From Leptoclinus maculatus (lineage: Eukaryota > Chordata > Actinopteri > Perciformes > Stichaeidae): a stretch of 64,000 nt of DNA. Both the position numbers and the translations under genes were made by a program. The stretch spans positions 4,477,298 through 4,541,297 of the forward strand of contig JAVDOI010000011.1 in NCBI GenBank assembly GCA_032191485.1, read 5' to 3'. The notes beneath the pieces are model-generated. The model was not told the DNA's origin. It ran no database searches and saw nothing but the letters and a program-made list of their open reading frames with translations. This document shows positions 36,940-48,067 of the stretch, piece by piece; within the stretch, counting starts at the first letter, position 1; each line of letters starts with the position of its first letter.

Positions 36940-37260
36940 TTATTTTATAGCTAACGACGCAGTATGAACAGTGCTGACAATGTTAGCCTGATAAGGGAGC
37001 GTGGGCGTTATGCTTCTGTGAAGACGGCGTGAGACGGGATATTGTTATCCGCTGTAACCGCCGTATGAGTGCAGCGCAGCGCAGGGTAGCAGCGATTAGC
37101 TTGCCGGTGGGACTCGAACGCACTCGCGGCTGGACCGGCTACGTAAACTACGTAAATTACAGCACACAGTGGGAGTGACTTCATTCTTGGCTCATGAAGC
37201 CATTACTCTATATCTCTACTATATCTTTACATAGCAAACAGTTGTTTGCTGCTATTAATG
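36940..37260. repeat. Possible dispersed repeat, unclassified
   Basis: A CpG-rich island inside AT-rich DNA with GTGAAGACGGCGTGAGACGG, a GCAGCGCAGCGCAG short tandem and CTACGTAAACTACGTAAATT. The texture recalls fish interspersed elements. The minus-strand reading of GGGACTCGAAC near 37112 resembles a tRNA B box, but no A box is placed correctly. No second copy in the window. Confidence 0.25.
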
Positions 37261-37769
37261 CTCTGAATGTCCAATAAGGAACATTTGAATGCAAGCACAT
37301 GTCACTGTCATGGCAGCTATTGAATGTTTTAAAGTTTCAGCCATAGGGAGAGAAAGCCATTGCATTTGCAGTATATCTAACCATTTTTTCTGTAGCGACA
37401 TTCCCAGGAATTCCCGAGATTGTTTGGATCTCTTTGAAGTGAGATCCAAAAATAAACATGCAATTATTGATCATCACCATGGGTGCCGGGAAAGAGAAAC
37501 AAACAGAGATCTTCAATATTGTAACTTTAAATTAAGGTGTGATAAACTAAAGATTAGAAACTCTGCAACGCATAGATGTCAGATCCCAGCACTAAGACTA
37601 AATGCCTGGAGAATATAGACTTTTTTTGCAGTGTGTTCACTCATAAATCATAATTTTTCAGTTTCACTCTTGCAGCTGCCCACATGTCTGATTTACAACA
37701 TTAATGTCTTAAGTCCCTTTTATTTTATTGAGTTATCAATTTCTCTGCTCTAACAAACTCCTGCGACAA

Positions 37770-38060
37770 ATCCCAGCACACATAGAGATGACATTTAAAG
37801 AGCTGACCATTAACAATATATCTGGTTGCGGTAAGAACGGACCATTTTATTGCTGAGTGCGTATCAAATAATGGCGTCTGTTGGCACATGGATGTGAACA
37901 GGACGCATCGAAATCTCAACAGCCAGTGGGCCACATAGACCGCCCTGTGGTCGTTCCCATTTGGCGCCAGCCATACAGACCCAGAATTCCTCACTTCATA
38001 AAAAATTATTCAGGCCCATTCACAGTGCCTGGTAATAAATACTAACGGCACAGCTGTTAC
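37770..38060. other. Candidate conserved non-coding block
   Basis: Repeat-poor DNA including GACCATTTTATTGCTGAGTG, CAAATAATGGCGTCTG, CATTTGGCGCCAGCCATAC (a TTTGGCGCC E2F-like core) and CTGGTAATAAATACTAACGG. Balanced composition and no simple repeats. The call is by texture only. Confidence 0.25.
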
Positions 38061-40143
38061 ACCATAAAACGGCCCTTATTTTGGTGGCAGCCCCTTTCCT
38101 CTCTGTCAGACGGCTTCGGTCTGTTGTAAGACATTAGCTGGCTCACCTAGACATGGGTACAGATGACAGTGAAAGGGCCAATGTGCAGTCCAATGGGATG
38201 AAGATGCCGCTAACAAAGTCAGAGTTACAATTTCCATTCTCTTCCTCAGTGTAAGCCTGTTTTTATGACCTAAAATCCACTAAAGAGAGTATGTCACTGA
38301 GTCAGGCAACAAGGTTATAGTGTAATTGTATGTAGTTTGATTTTAACAGTAAAAAAAACACGTCAGAAGGTATTGTTGTGGTATATTTTATGGGACTGAA
38401 AAATACTAATTAACATAATTATAAATGATGCCAATTAACTTCAGTGTCCCCTGAAGTGAAGACTTTTCCTGGCCAGTGTATTCTTTTTCACAGAAAGCCA
38501 AGCAGTGAAATACTGTACTACAATGCAGCAGTGCAATCTGATATGTTTTAGGCGAGACCTTGAAGTAGGCCAGAACCACATCTATCAGTGACTAAATCTG
38601 TCCTTGCATTCTCGGGGAAGACTCTCAAGGATGAGGCAAGTCTTCAAAAGCATCTCTTCCTTTTGATGTAAACTTCTGTGACTGGTAGGGTGCCTCTTCA
38701 GCCCCGCCGTCTTTTAATTGATTATGTGAGGCAGAGGGCACCGTATTGTAAATGAGGTGATAGACAAAGACCGCAGTGCTCAGTAGCTTCACCCTCTGTT
38801 ATTTTCCGCTACAGTGGCGGTTAACAGTAAAGACAATCTTGTTGTGTCATTCAAGGAAGAGGTCATGGGAACATTCAGTACTAAAAGGAAATAACTAGAA
38901 ATAGAGCAAAATGTTAGGTGTTCTCAACATTTGTCTTATTCACTAAATGCAGTAGTGTGGAACATAAAATGTTTGTCCTAAAATAGAATTATAAAGTAGT
39001 TTTAGAGAATATTACTAATTAATAAAGCTGTCTCAATTTCATGAAAGACATTGCAAATCTCCCGTCAGCCCTACATGTGCGTCATAGGCTGCTGTGAGTT
39101 GCAATGCGTGAACATTCATTATACAGGAACAGTTAGTGCACACACTCATCTAGCATTGTCCTTTGGCGCTCACTGGCAAAACAAGCAGAAGAGTCTGGAC
39201 CTGCTTTTTTTTCTGCCGGTGGTAAGAGGAACGTTGTTGCTAATAGACTGCCGTGGTGGAAATAAAATAAATCTTTAAACTCCGCCCGCAACACACATGA
39301 CATTTGACAGTCTTTCATGGTGCAGAATGGGACATGTTTGGGAGTCGAAAAATTCAATTGTGGCGTATTGATTCTCAGCCCGCTGTCATTATTTCCAGGT
39401 TGATTGACAGGAGAAAATTGGTTACGTTAAGTATTTCATATGTTATAGGGACTGACATTTGTTTGCCTGCTCCCTATGTCAATGTTGTTAGAGAGATCTG
39501 TAGCTTTATGAGATAGCATTATACACTGACTGTGGCTTTGATGTGATGTTCCAGTGTTTTTCCTGACATAATTTAAGATATATTAAAAACCGGAAGAATC
39601 TTGAGGTGTTTAATGCCAATATTATTGTCTTCCTCCAGGGGATCATGTATGTGCATAATCGGTGGCAGCCGTGTGCAATGCGCGCATATGTGCACACAAC
39701 TGCACGCACACGCATCTAAAAATATATTCTCTGCATGCTTTTAGCCGTCGAGAATGCCAATGACAGCCCCACAGAGCTATTTTGATTGAACTGTGTTGAC
39801 ACTTAAATATAACACAGCATAAGAAGAGAGCACAGTGACCTCATCATGCTGACAGTTGGCTCACCTGGGCCCGTAAACTGACTGCGGTTCTTGATCCACA
39901 TTAGCACAGACATATCTCTCATATATATTTTTGAATTCATGTCAACCTGGTTGGAGCGCCAGTTGTATGAGGTTTTACACTTCTCATCCAGATGTGATGT
40001 CAGTCATCGAAATGTATTCAGAAGTTTTAAGATGCCTACTGGTAATCGTTTTACTGTCCTGCCTGTGTTACCAGGCACAGCTCTGCTCCCCTTCTTCTTA
40101 TTGGAACCATCTCCTCATATTTAATGTAAATTGGATCAACACA

Positions 40144-40652
40144 TAGACTGTATACAAGAAGTGGATGCAGTCATCACAAAAGTCACACATTGGTTTGTGG
40201 ACTGCTGTTTTGAAGCTTCTGCATTTTGGCCATCGTCATCTTTGGTTTTTTTGCAGTTGGTGAAAGTTAATTGTAACATGTTGGTCACCAAAAGGGTGTG
40301 AAAGGGTTTAAGTGCTCAAACAAAAACACGAACAACTCCCAGATTAACTCCCGCTCAATCAGGAGGTAGCCACGTCCTAAAGTATACCTTGTTTTATTGT
40401 CCATATCAGTCTAAACCGGATCATAATTTACTAAATGAACATTTGCTGTATTGAAAAAGACTTTAAACTGTAATGTTCACTGAGGTAATAAATCAAGTGA
40501 GAAGTCGGGTTATTTTCCTATAGACTTCTATACAATCAGACTTCTTTTTTTGCAATCAGAGGAGTCGCCCCCTGATGGCCATGAGAAAGAATGCACGTTT
40601 AAGACAAGTCTTTATCGGCTTCACTTTACAGAACCGGAGGTTGCCACCTGAT
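40144..40652 (+). mobile_element. Near-complete copy of a 0.5-kb non-autonomous fish repeat
   Basis: Starts TAGACTGTATACAAGAAGTG, then CATTGGTTTGTGGACTGCTG, then GCATTTTGGCCATCGTCATC, then CACGTCCTAAAGTATACC, then CAGTCTAAACCGGATCATAA, then TGAGGTAATAAATCAAGTGA, then TATAGACTTCTATACAATCA, then GGAGTCGCCCCCTGATGGCC, and ends GGCTTCACTTTACAGAACCG GAGGTTGCCACCTGA. The block order matches a widespread percomorph interspersed element as I know it. Fragments at 35600-35690 (5' part) and 62210-62312 (3' part) corroborate it internally. No coding frame. Mechanism of movement not established here. Confidence 0.7.
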
Positions 40653-41099
40653 CTACATCAGATTGAAGTAAGCCTTTGGTTGCTGACAAATGGGTCCAGG
40701 ATTGATTTGATTATTCATCTTGGTTGTAGGATATTTCCTGAAATCTAACAGTTTCTCACTTTTCAAAGACCAGGGAGTGAGAGGCCCTATGACACCTGTC
40801 CCAGGTGAGATCAAAAAGCTCAGTAGACAAGCTGTGGACGATGGGAGTGTGTGTATGTTTTATTTTTTATTTTTGAACCTAGCTGTCCATCACTAGTCAT
40901 ATTAGTAGAATAGTTTGTATATCAAAAAGGTCCTCCAGGTGATTAATGTATCAGCTCGGGGGTCTGAAGAGATCCTGCATCAGGATGGTCTTTGTGTTTG
41001 TAGAATGTCTGCTTCTCAGCTCCAGTAGTAAATCATGCTAACATGCATAGTGGAGGCTCATAATTGGTCGCATGTTAACATTGAAACTGGCTGATCATT

Positions 41100-44000
41100 T
41101 TTGCCTGCTGGCTAAATATCTGGCTACAGTAAAGGTGCCAAAACAATAGCAGGTTTCCCAGATAACTTTTCAAGCTGCAACTTGTAGTAGAGAGAGAAAG
41201 ATGAAATATTATGTGCACACTCCAAATGAACCTACGGTCTAATGTAGGACTTTTCTTTACACAGAAAACACTGCACACGACCTGCCTGATTCAAACGTCA
41301 AAGCCTCTATTTAACACAACTATCACTGGGATTGTATGACATGATTATTGTTGGTCTGTTTGTTACTGTGACTTTGCGTCTGGTGTTTATTTGGAGATGT
41401 TGGTTCTAAAACCACAGACCCCGCCTTAGTTAGACAGTTAACGTCACACATTGTGCTTGCCCTCTATTGGCAAGTTTAGAGTTATTCTTTGCTATTGAAA
41501 CCCAAAAGCAAATGTTTGGATTTTACTTGCCCATCCTTTATGCTACACTGACAGAAGCACTGTCCATATAGATCTTTAGTCCTGAGTCAACATTAGCTCT
41601 TAGCTGGACTGAATAGTGGTCGGGTCAGTAGATCAATAATAAGGCCATCTCCCCACTTGTGTATATGATGACCATGTTCTCTAAGAAAAACATGAATTCC
41701 TCTAAAAGATATTCATATTTGATGTCTGTCAGTTTGTTTAAACAGAACTTCCCCAATCTGCACTTTGAATTTTGAAATTATATTTTTCAGAAATTTGCCC
41801 TAAAATGACACTAGTTGGCCGGCAAAATGGATAAAGTGTACCCCGGAGCATTAGCTGAACCAGACATCTTATCTCTGCACAGCAGCTCATCCTGAGCCTG
41901 GAGCCACACTTGTTGGGTTTAGTATCAACCTGTCTTCCCCTACTGTTTGACGGACATCACCAGGTGTTTGAGTGGCTCAAGGGTGCGGCGCTCTCTTTAG
42001 TACGGGCTGTTCCATTGTTGTATTCTAGTTGAAAACATTGCTTTGTAAGGACACGATAACAGGCCTTAGGCTGGAGCAATTACACCGTGGTGATTTCCCC
42101 TTTGTTGTATTTGCTGATGATTTTTCATGCACCAAGTGCTCTGGCTTTAAATGAACAACTTTACTTTGCTAAGCTAAACAGATAAATAGGACTATTAATA
42201 CTTACTGTAAACCATTAGTTAGATGCAGTGTTCACAGACAAAACATGCTGTCGTTACAGCAGACAGACAAACATAAATAAATCCCGGTATTGAATGTTAA
42301 AAACTTTGTTATTGAATGTAATCCAAATACTACGATGAGCACATGTGATGACTGGACATCAGGCCCCTTCTGACTCCAGGCACATTAAAGATGTATGCAT
42401 ACCTGTGGGATATAGATTCTCTGGGAGCTGGTTTGTCGTTACTAGTCTGTGAATTCTGGGAAACCTTAAGTGGGGGAAATGTATTTCATGTAATCCCTGG
42501 ATTAGCATAGCAACCAGCTAATGGCCAGGAATGGACGCCCCTTCTTTCAGCTTCTGTGTCCATTTAACCTGAGGCAGCATGGTGGGTGGACCAGTTAGAG
42601 AGAGCAGGACTTAGACCACCAGCTGCTACATGGAGACTTTAGAGGAGGAGATGGGCAGCAACTCCCAGCTGGGACTCGTCCCTATAATAATGCTACGATT
42701 GAGCGATTGAACAAACATTTATACCATTGTGTTATACAGTGCAGTGAGCAAAGTTTTACAAGCTGCCGCCTACAATTAAATTATTTGGAAACATTTCCTC
42801 ATGACATTTTATCCCAATAGTTTATAACCCATTAAGATTGGGATTCTCAAACTTCCCAAAACGTTATTTATTAAAATATATTGTAATTTGTCATGGCTAG
42901 ACTAAGTGACTACTTCCACTAATCACTCATTGCGCTGTTGCTATATATTACAGCACAGTTTGCCCAACTGTTTACATTTTACTACGTCATTTCTTGAACA
43001 AACTGAATTGGTTTTATAAGAAACACATGATCTAGATAGTGCTTTAACAGTGTCTCTCTCCCTCTCACACACACACTCTCACATATACGTACTAATTTGA
43101 CACAATTACCTTGTACTGCCTGTCAGAGAGATAACAAAGTCTCATTTGTGCAAAATGACCTAAACTCCCTTTCAAACATTCAAGTATGTGTCTGTTTTTT
43201 CTAGATAAGAAAATAAAAAAATGTGCATTCCTTTGAGAACAGTAAGTGTGCATTACATGCTGAAGTTTTAAGACAACTGCATGCAAATTCGTGGTCAAAC
43301 TCCGCTGCGATCTGGCGCTCCACTGCCCAGAAAAACTCACATAAACAGCCTCAAGTTTTCTCACTTAAGTCGTCAAAAGCGCTTGGAGGGTTTTCATCAC
43401 CAATCATCACAATGATCTCTTTGCATTCACGCAAAACCAACAGAAAAAAAAAGAAAATGACAGTTGGATCATAGCTGTCCACAAACGATGCTTCAAGGCT
43501 TGAAGTGTGAGTTCGACCAAGCATAAAATGTCAGACTGGGAGATTCCCGGGAACGCTTGTTGGCAGGACAAAGTGGAAACCCAGCTTCATGTGAGAGGAC
43601 GTTTGGTTTGTACTTTGCAGTTTTGCGGATGGCTCAGCGTTCCTCTCAAATGTCATCCAAGACAGTCTTGCAACACTTCGACCAGAAGCAGAAGTTGTAG
43701 CCTATATTTAAATATAGCCGAGTGATTATTTATGTACCTGCCATGAATTTTCACTCTCGCTCGCCATGTACCAAAACCTCCCACATCTCTCCCAAAACCA
43801 GATGGAACAAGGCAGAGTAACCGCAAGAAGCAGCAGACTCTCAAGATTCTCCCCCTTCTTGAGTTATCAATTCACCATAAGCTGTGCAAAATTATGCTTG
43901 TGAATCTAAAAGCTGAGGTTTGTTTGTGAGAAGCTCTATGAGAATAAACACTGCAATCCTACTTTAAGACCTCAATCAGTCTTATCGGGTAGTAGGCTGG

Positions 44001-44390
44001 ATTTGCATGATAAAAACAATCAAATTTTTTGGTTTTGACAGATGACTGCTCATGGTATCCCACACCAACTGCTTTTCACAGCTAATGCATTATCCACAGC
44101 TGCAAGAGCAGCATCATACACTGGCTTCGGAATCCATTAATAGCATATTCCTATTGAAAAAGAAATCTCAAGCACCATAATGTTACTCCGTCAGCTTATC
44201 CTGTTTCAGCAAAGCAACGCTGTGCACTGAAAATACACCATCACTGACAGAGAGAGCCTAATCCAGTGATTGGTTTTACCTTATCACACAATTTAAGGAG
44301 TGTACACTTCTAAGCTGACGGATTGAACCTCTGTTCGATACAGGTTTGCAAAACTGAATCTGTTGAGCCTCCAAGATTTGATATGGGTAT
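41100..44390. other. Unannotated stretch
   Basis: AT-rich, without a recognisable gene, RNA or mobile element. Minor features are a short CA run near 43066-43077 and several short open frames without domains (for example 43092-43364 minus). Confidence 0.45.
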
Positions 44391-44510
44391 TTAAAGCTCT
44401 GCGCGGCATTAACCGCGGAGCACAACAAATAGCCTGCCTTTTAACAGGGCTAGGGAATCCCGGGGCCAGTTGGGATGCAAATTGAAATGATCCAAGAGTG
44501 GATTGAGAAG

Positions 44511-44596
44511 GTGAGGGTGGGCTCGGATGGGCTCGGATGGGGCTGCGGAGGGTGGATGTGGGAGTGGTGAGGGAAGAGGGTGGTAGGAATGTGGGA
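44511..44596 (+). other. G-rich strand with tandem 10-bp unit
   Basis: Many GG/GGG runs with short loops. The unit GCTCGGATGG occurs twice in tandem at 44521-44540. Quadruplex formation is possible but weaker than at 18461. Confidence 0.6.
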
Positions 44597-44721
44597 ATGA
44601 GGCTTGCGGTGGGGTTCTGAGGAGTTAGCTGTGATTAGCCTCAAAGACTAACTTATGACTTGAGTGACAACTGTATAGTGACAAATAGCAGCGGAAAATG
44701 CACTCACACCACGCTCATTCC

Positions 44722-44750
44722 CACCTCCTCCTCCTCCTCCTCCTCCCCCC
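44722..44750. repeat. (CTC)n trinucleotide repeat ending in poly-C
   Basis: About eight CTC units followed by a short C run. Confidence 0.95.
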
Positions 44751-45482
44751 CACGGAAAGGGTGACTGTCATTTGGTCAGCAAACAGTGGATCACTGCTCA
44801 GCCGCCCTCTGTTGATGTGTGTGTTTGTGCTGGTGTGTGTTCCAGTTTGACTGTCAACAGTTCAAGAGCGGTGAGGGGAGAGGCAAATTCTGTGCTTAAT
44901 GTTAGTAACACGTTCACGATGTGATGATTCACAGTTTTACCCTGAAATTCATTATAATGATCAGCACTGTCGATTACGCAGCTACGTAGATGTTGCCTCA
45001 GGCCTTTGTCCCACGACAAGGCGGCACGGAGACATCATTTTTCAGCGTTATCGCTGATTGTAAAATCGCTGTGGCAGAGGATACTCCTCCGCAGACAGGC
45101 AGACGGGCTGAGTTGAAAGCATTTTAGCAGAAGTCGGGAGAGAAAGAGACTGAGTTTAAACGATACGTGATAATCAAAACCATGCTGGGTCTTGGCCGGA
45201 AGAAATGGCAGCATAAGCGCAAATGGAACCGCGGTGTACGTCGTGCATGCGTACTTCATTAGGTACACAGTCTGCGGACCAGAACATCTGACACCACTAG
45301 AACAAATGGGATTATTTTTGATTCAAATTTGCCATCGTGTTGGCACCTGCAGTGCAACATCGCTCCTGCCAAAACTCTTTCAGTGTAAACTTTCAGGCAG
45401 CCACTTTAATTGTTGATGCTATCAGTGCCAGTGTAAGAATGGGCCAGTGATGTCATCATATGCGCACTCCTACCTGTACACA

Positions 45483-45484
<2 letters not shown>

Positions 45485-45520
<36 letters not shown>

Positions 45521-45523
45521 CGC
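45485..45523. repeat. (CA)n microsatellite with CG interruptions
   Basis: CA run with two GC-type interruptions near its end. Confidence 0.96.
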
Positions 45524-45818
45524 AGAGCTCATTAATTTTCTACTGTTAAGCAGCCACCGACTAATGATAAGAGAATGTAACCTGTGTGCTTTTCATCATT
45601 GTAATTAAAAAAAGATAAATTAACACTGTGGACATGAAAAGAAGAAGGCTCTCCCCGTTGACCCTGCTAATCAAGCATGGAATGATCCGCCTAACTGGGA
45701 TTTAATTGCCTTCTGCTGTTTTCTTCCAGCAATAATTTGGTTTGCGTTGGCTACGTTGTGCCACTGCAGCAAGCCAAGCCCTGTTGGCCCATTGAAAGCT
45801 AAGGCACTCTGTTTTGGT

Positions 45819-45863
45819 GGGTGCGGGGGTAGACGGGAGGTGTGTGGAGGGGTAAGGGGAGGG
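45819..45863 (+). other. G-quadruplex-type motif
   Basis: G runs of 3, 5, 3, 4, 4 and 3. At least four adjacent runs have loops of 7 bases or fewer apart from one longer loop. Confidence 0.55.
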
Positions 45864-46499
45864 TGATGGCAACGCACATAGAGTGACTCATGATCGGGAG
45901 TCCATGGAAGTCAATGTAAGACTATAAAGAAAGCAGCTTCCCTCTCTAGGGTGTGGTGAGGTTTAAGGGCTTCTACATACAACTTTAAAGAGCCCAAGTT
46001 TTAAATCCTAGGATATACTGTTAAATCACATGGGAGGCTTATTGTTTTCAAGGCTTCACATATAAGCGCCGTTAACCCTCAAAATGCCATTGAAGCCAGC
46101 CCGATGTATGCTCATTATAGAGTATGAGCAATCAGCAGCAGGGCAGGTGTGAGTGAAAAGCGTCTGTGTTTCCAGCATACAGTTCATGTCACTCTACTCT
46201 GTTTACAGTTATTATCCAATATCATATTACATTGTGTAGAATAAGTGACTCTCGCCCCTCCCAGCCGTGTGTCTCCCCCTCCCATCTGAGCAGCGTGTCC
46301 ATATATGATTGAGCGGGCGTTTGTGTGACCACCGGCTCGTTTGAAACCGCCCTGACATCACTGAGTGCTTTTTGCTGCATGTGCAAAACCATCCAGCGGG
46401 CCGAGATTGAAACATTTTCAATAATCTATCATCAGCCGCGACTGAGGCTGTCTGAGGCTGTGTTTCAGTCAAGCTGAGAATAAAATAACTAAGAAATAA

Positions 46500-48003
46500 A
46501 TAAGAAATAACATGTGTGGTTGCGAAAAAAACATCCTGACAGACTTTTCAAAGAATTTTTTTGTTGTATTTTTTAGCCAAATGCATAAAAAAAAAACACT
46601 GCAATTAGCAACAAGCTCGCATGAAGATATATTTTATGATGGAAACTAGATCTTACTATTTTTTTAGGTTCAGATTTGACATCCAGACAACGTTAACTGC
46701 TGCAGATGAAACCAGTTTTCTCTTGTTCCTTTGTCTCTTTGTTTTATTAAAATGAAATATTCTCCATTTAGATTAAATTGCCTCCTACCTTTTAAAAACT
46801 GCTATTGATGCTAGTCTAAGAAGTACAAAAGTCTAAAAACATGACGAAATAACGACAACTCTGCAAACGAAATCCTATTTTCAGTTACTTTTGTTCCATT
46901 TTTGAACATAAAACGTCTTTTCAGCGATCAAGCCTTTATTTTCTTGCTTGTTATCATTAAACCGCCCACAGCTCGTCCTCCCCAGTGTGGTGTGCTTCTA
47001 AGACAGTGTCAAGAAGTAAGATATGATTGTATCATCAGATATCGATCCCAGCCCCAACCTGCTCCATTGCCTGGTATTGATTCCTCAAACTGGTGCAGGA
47101 GGCCTGAAATTGGTCCTTGCAGTGAATTTCCCCGGCGCAGTGTTTTTATTTGTCAAGAAAACATTCATGCACCGCTCAGCCGTGTCAGTAGAGCCTGTCT
47201 GTCTGATTATCTGCCTGCTCCTTTGTGTTGTGTTCCTCTCTCTGAAGCCTCTGAGATGGTTGTTATAGGTTTCCGCAAAATATCTATTGAGGCCTGACTT
47301 GCTATGATGCTTTATATTTGCCAAGTACAGATGTGATGGCTACTGTGTATAGTTACAACCTTGTGCTTATCAGGTTCCTATTAGACATGCATTTATTTTG
47401 TTATTGTGGAGATGCTGGATTCAGATTTAACTTCTACATTTCAGCAAATTCAATGCAGTAAACGGCACAAACCTTTATACAAAACTGAATCCTTTACATG
47501 TGAGCTGTTTGAATAACATATTACAACACAAATTTAATACAAATGGTTAGTGAATTAATGAGTCATACAAAATTGTCGACAATGTCTGCATTTATTCCTT
47601 AACAACAGCACATGCATGACACAGCTGTGATCATATCTGATGGGGTTGAATGCTTTGGGGCAATCCGCTCTGCCAGCGTGTGGGCGTGGCATGGATCGCA
47701 CTGCATTTCGTTTCACTGGAAAGTATGACTCTATTGCAGAAATCTATCCATCCAAAAGCTGAACTGTCAGTCAGTTGAGCTGCCTATGCAGCTCCTCGTC
47801 AGGGACTTTAATTTATTTTGAGCTAAGATTATGTAGGACGTTTTGGGGCCTTGATCTGTCAGATCTGAAGTGGGTTTGGCTGTTGAGTCTGGTGCTGAAT
47901 ACGGCTACACCACATTTGATCTTGTGATTGAATAAACATACAAAAAAATACTGATAGAAATATGAAGAACACAAGTGCAAATTTGCAATTCTCAACAGCA
48001 ATT

Positions 48004-48005
<2 letters not shown>
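46500..48005. other. Unannotated stretch
   Basis: No gene recognised. Overlapping frames at 46902-47324 (up to 131 codons) on both strands encode peptides without recognisable domains. One has a hydrophobic C-terminal stretch, but no supporting context exists. Confidence 0.45.

Positions 48006-48065
<60 letters not shown>
48006..48065. repeat. (CA)30 microsatellite
   Basis: Perfect 60-bp CA array, the longest pure dinucleotide tract in the window. Confidence 0.99.

Positions 48066-48067
<2 letters not shown>

Noticed and set aside
36507..37636. CACTGCAAAAAAT and, 1.1 kb later, TTTTTTTGCAGTGTG as possible terminal inverted repeats of a DNA transposon
   Set aside because: The match is short and A/T-rich, and the flanking eight bases do not form a target-site duplication. 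No transposase frame lies between them.
46902..47324. Open frames on both strands, one with a hydrophobic C-terminus
   Set aside because: Hydrophobicity arises from T-rich sequence. No signal, domain or gene context supports a real protein.
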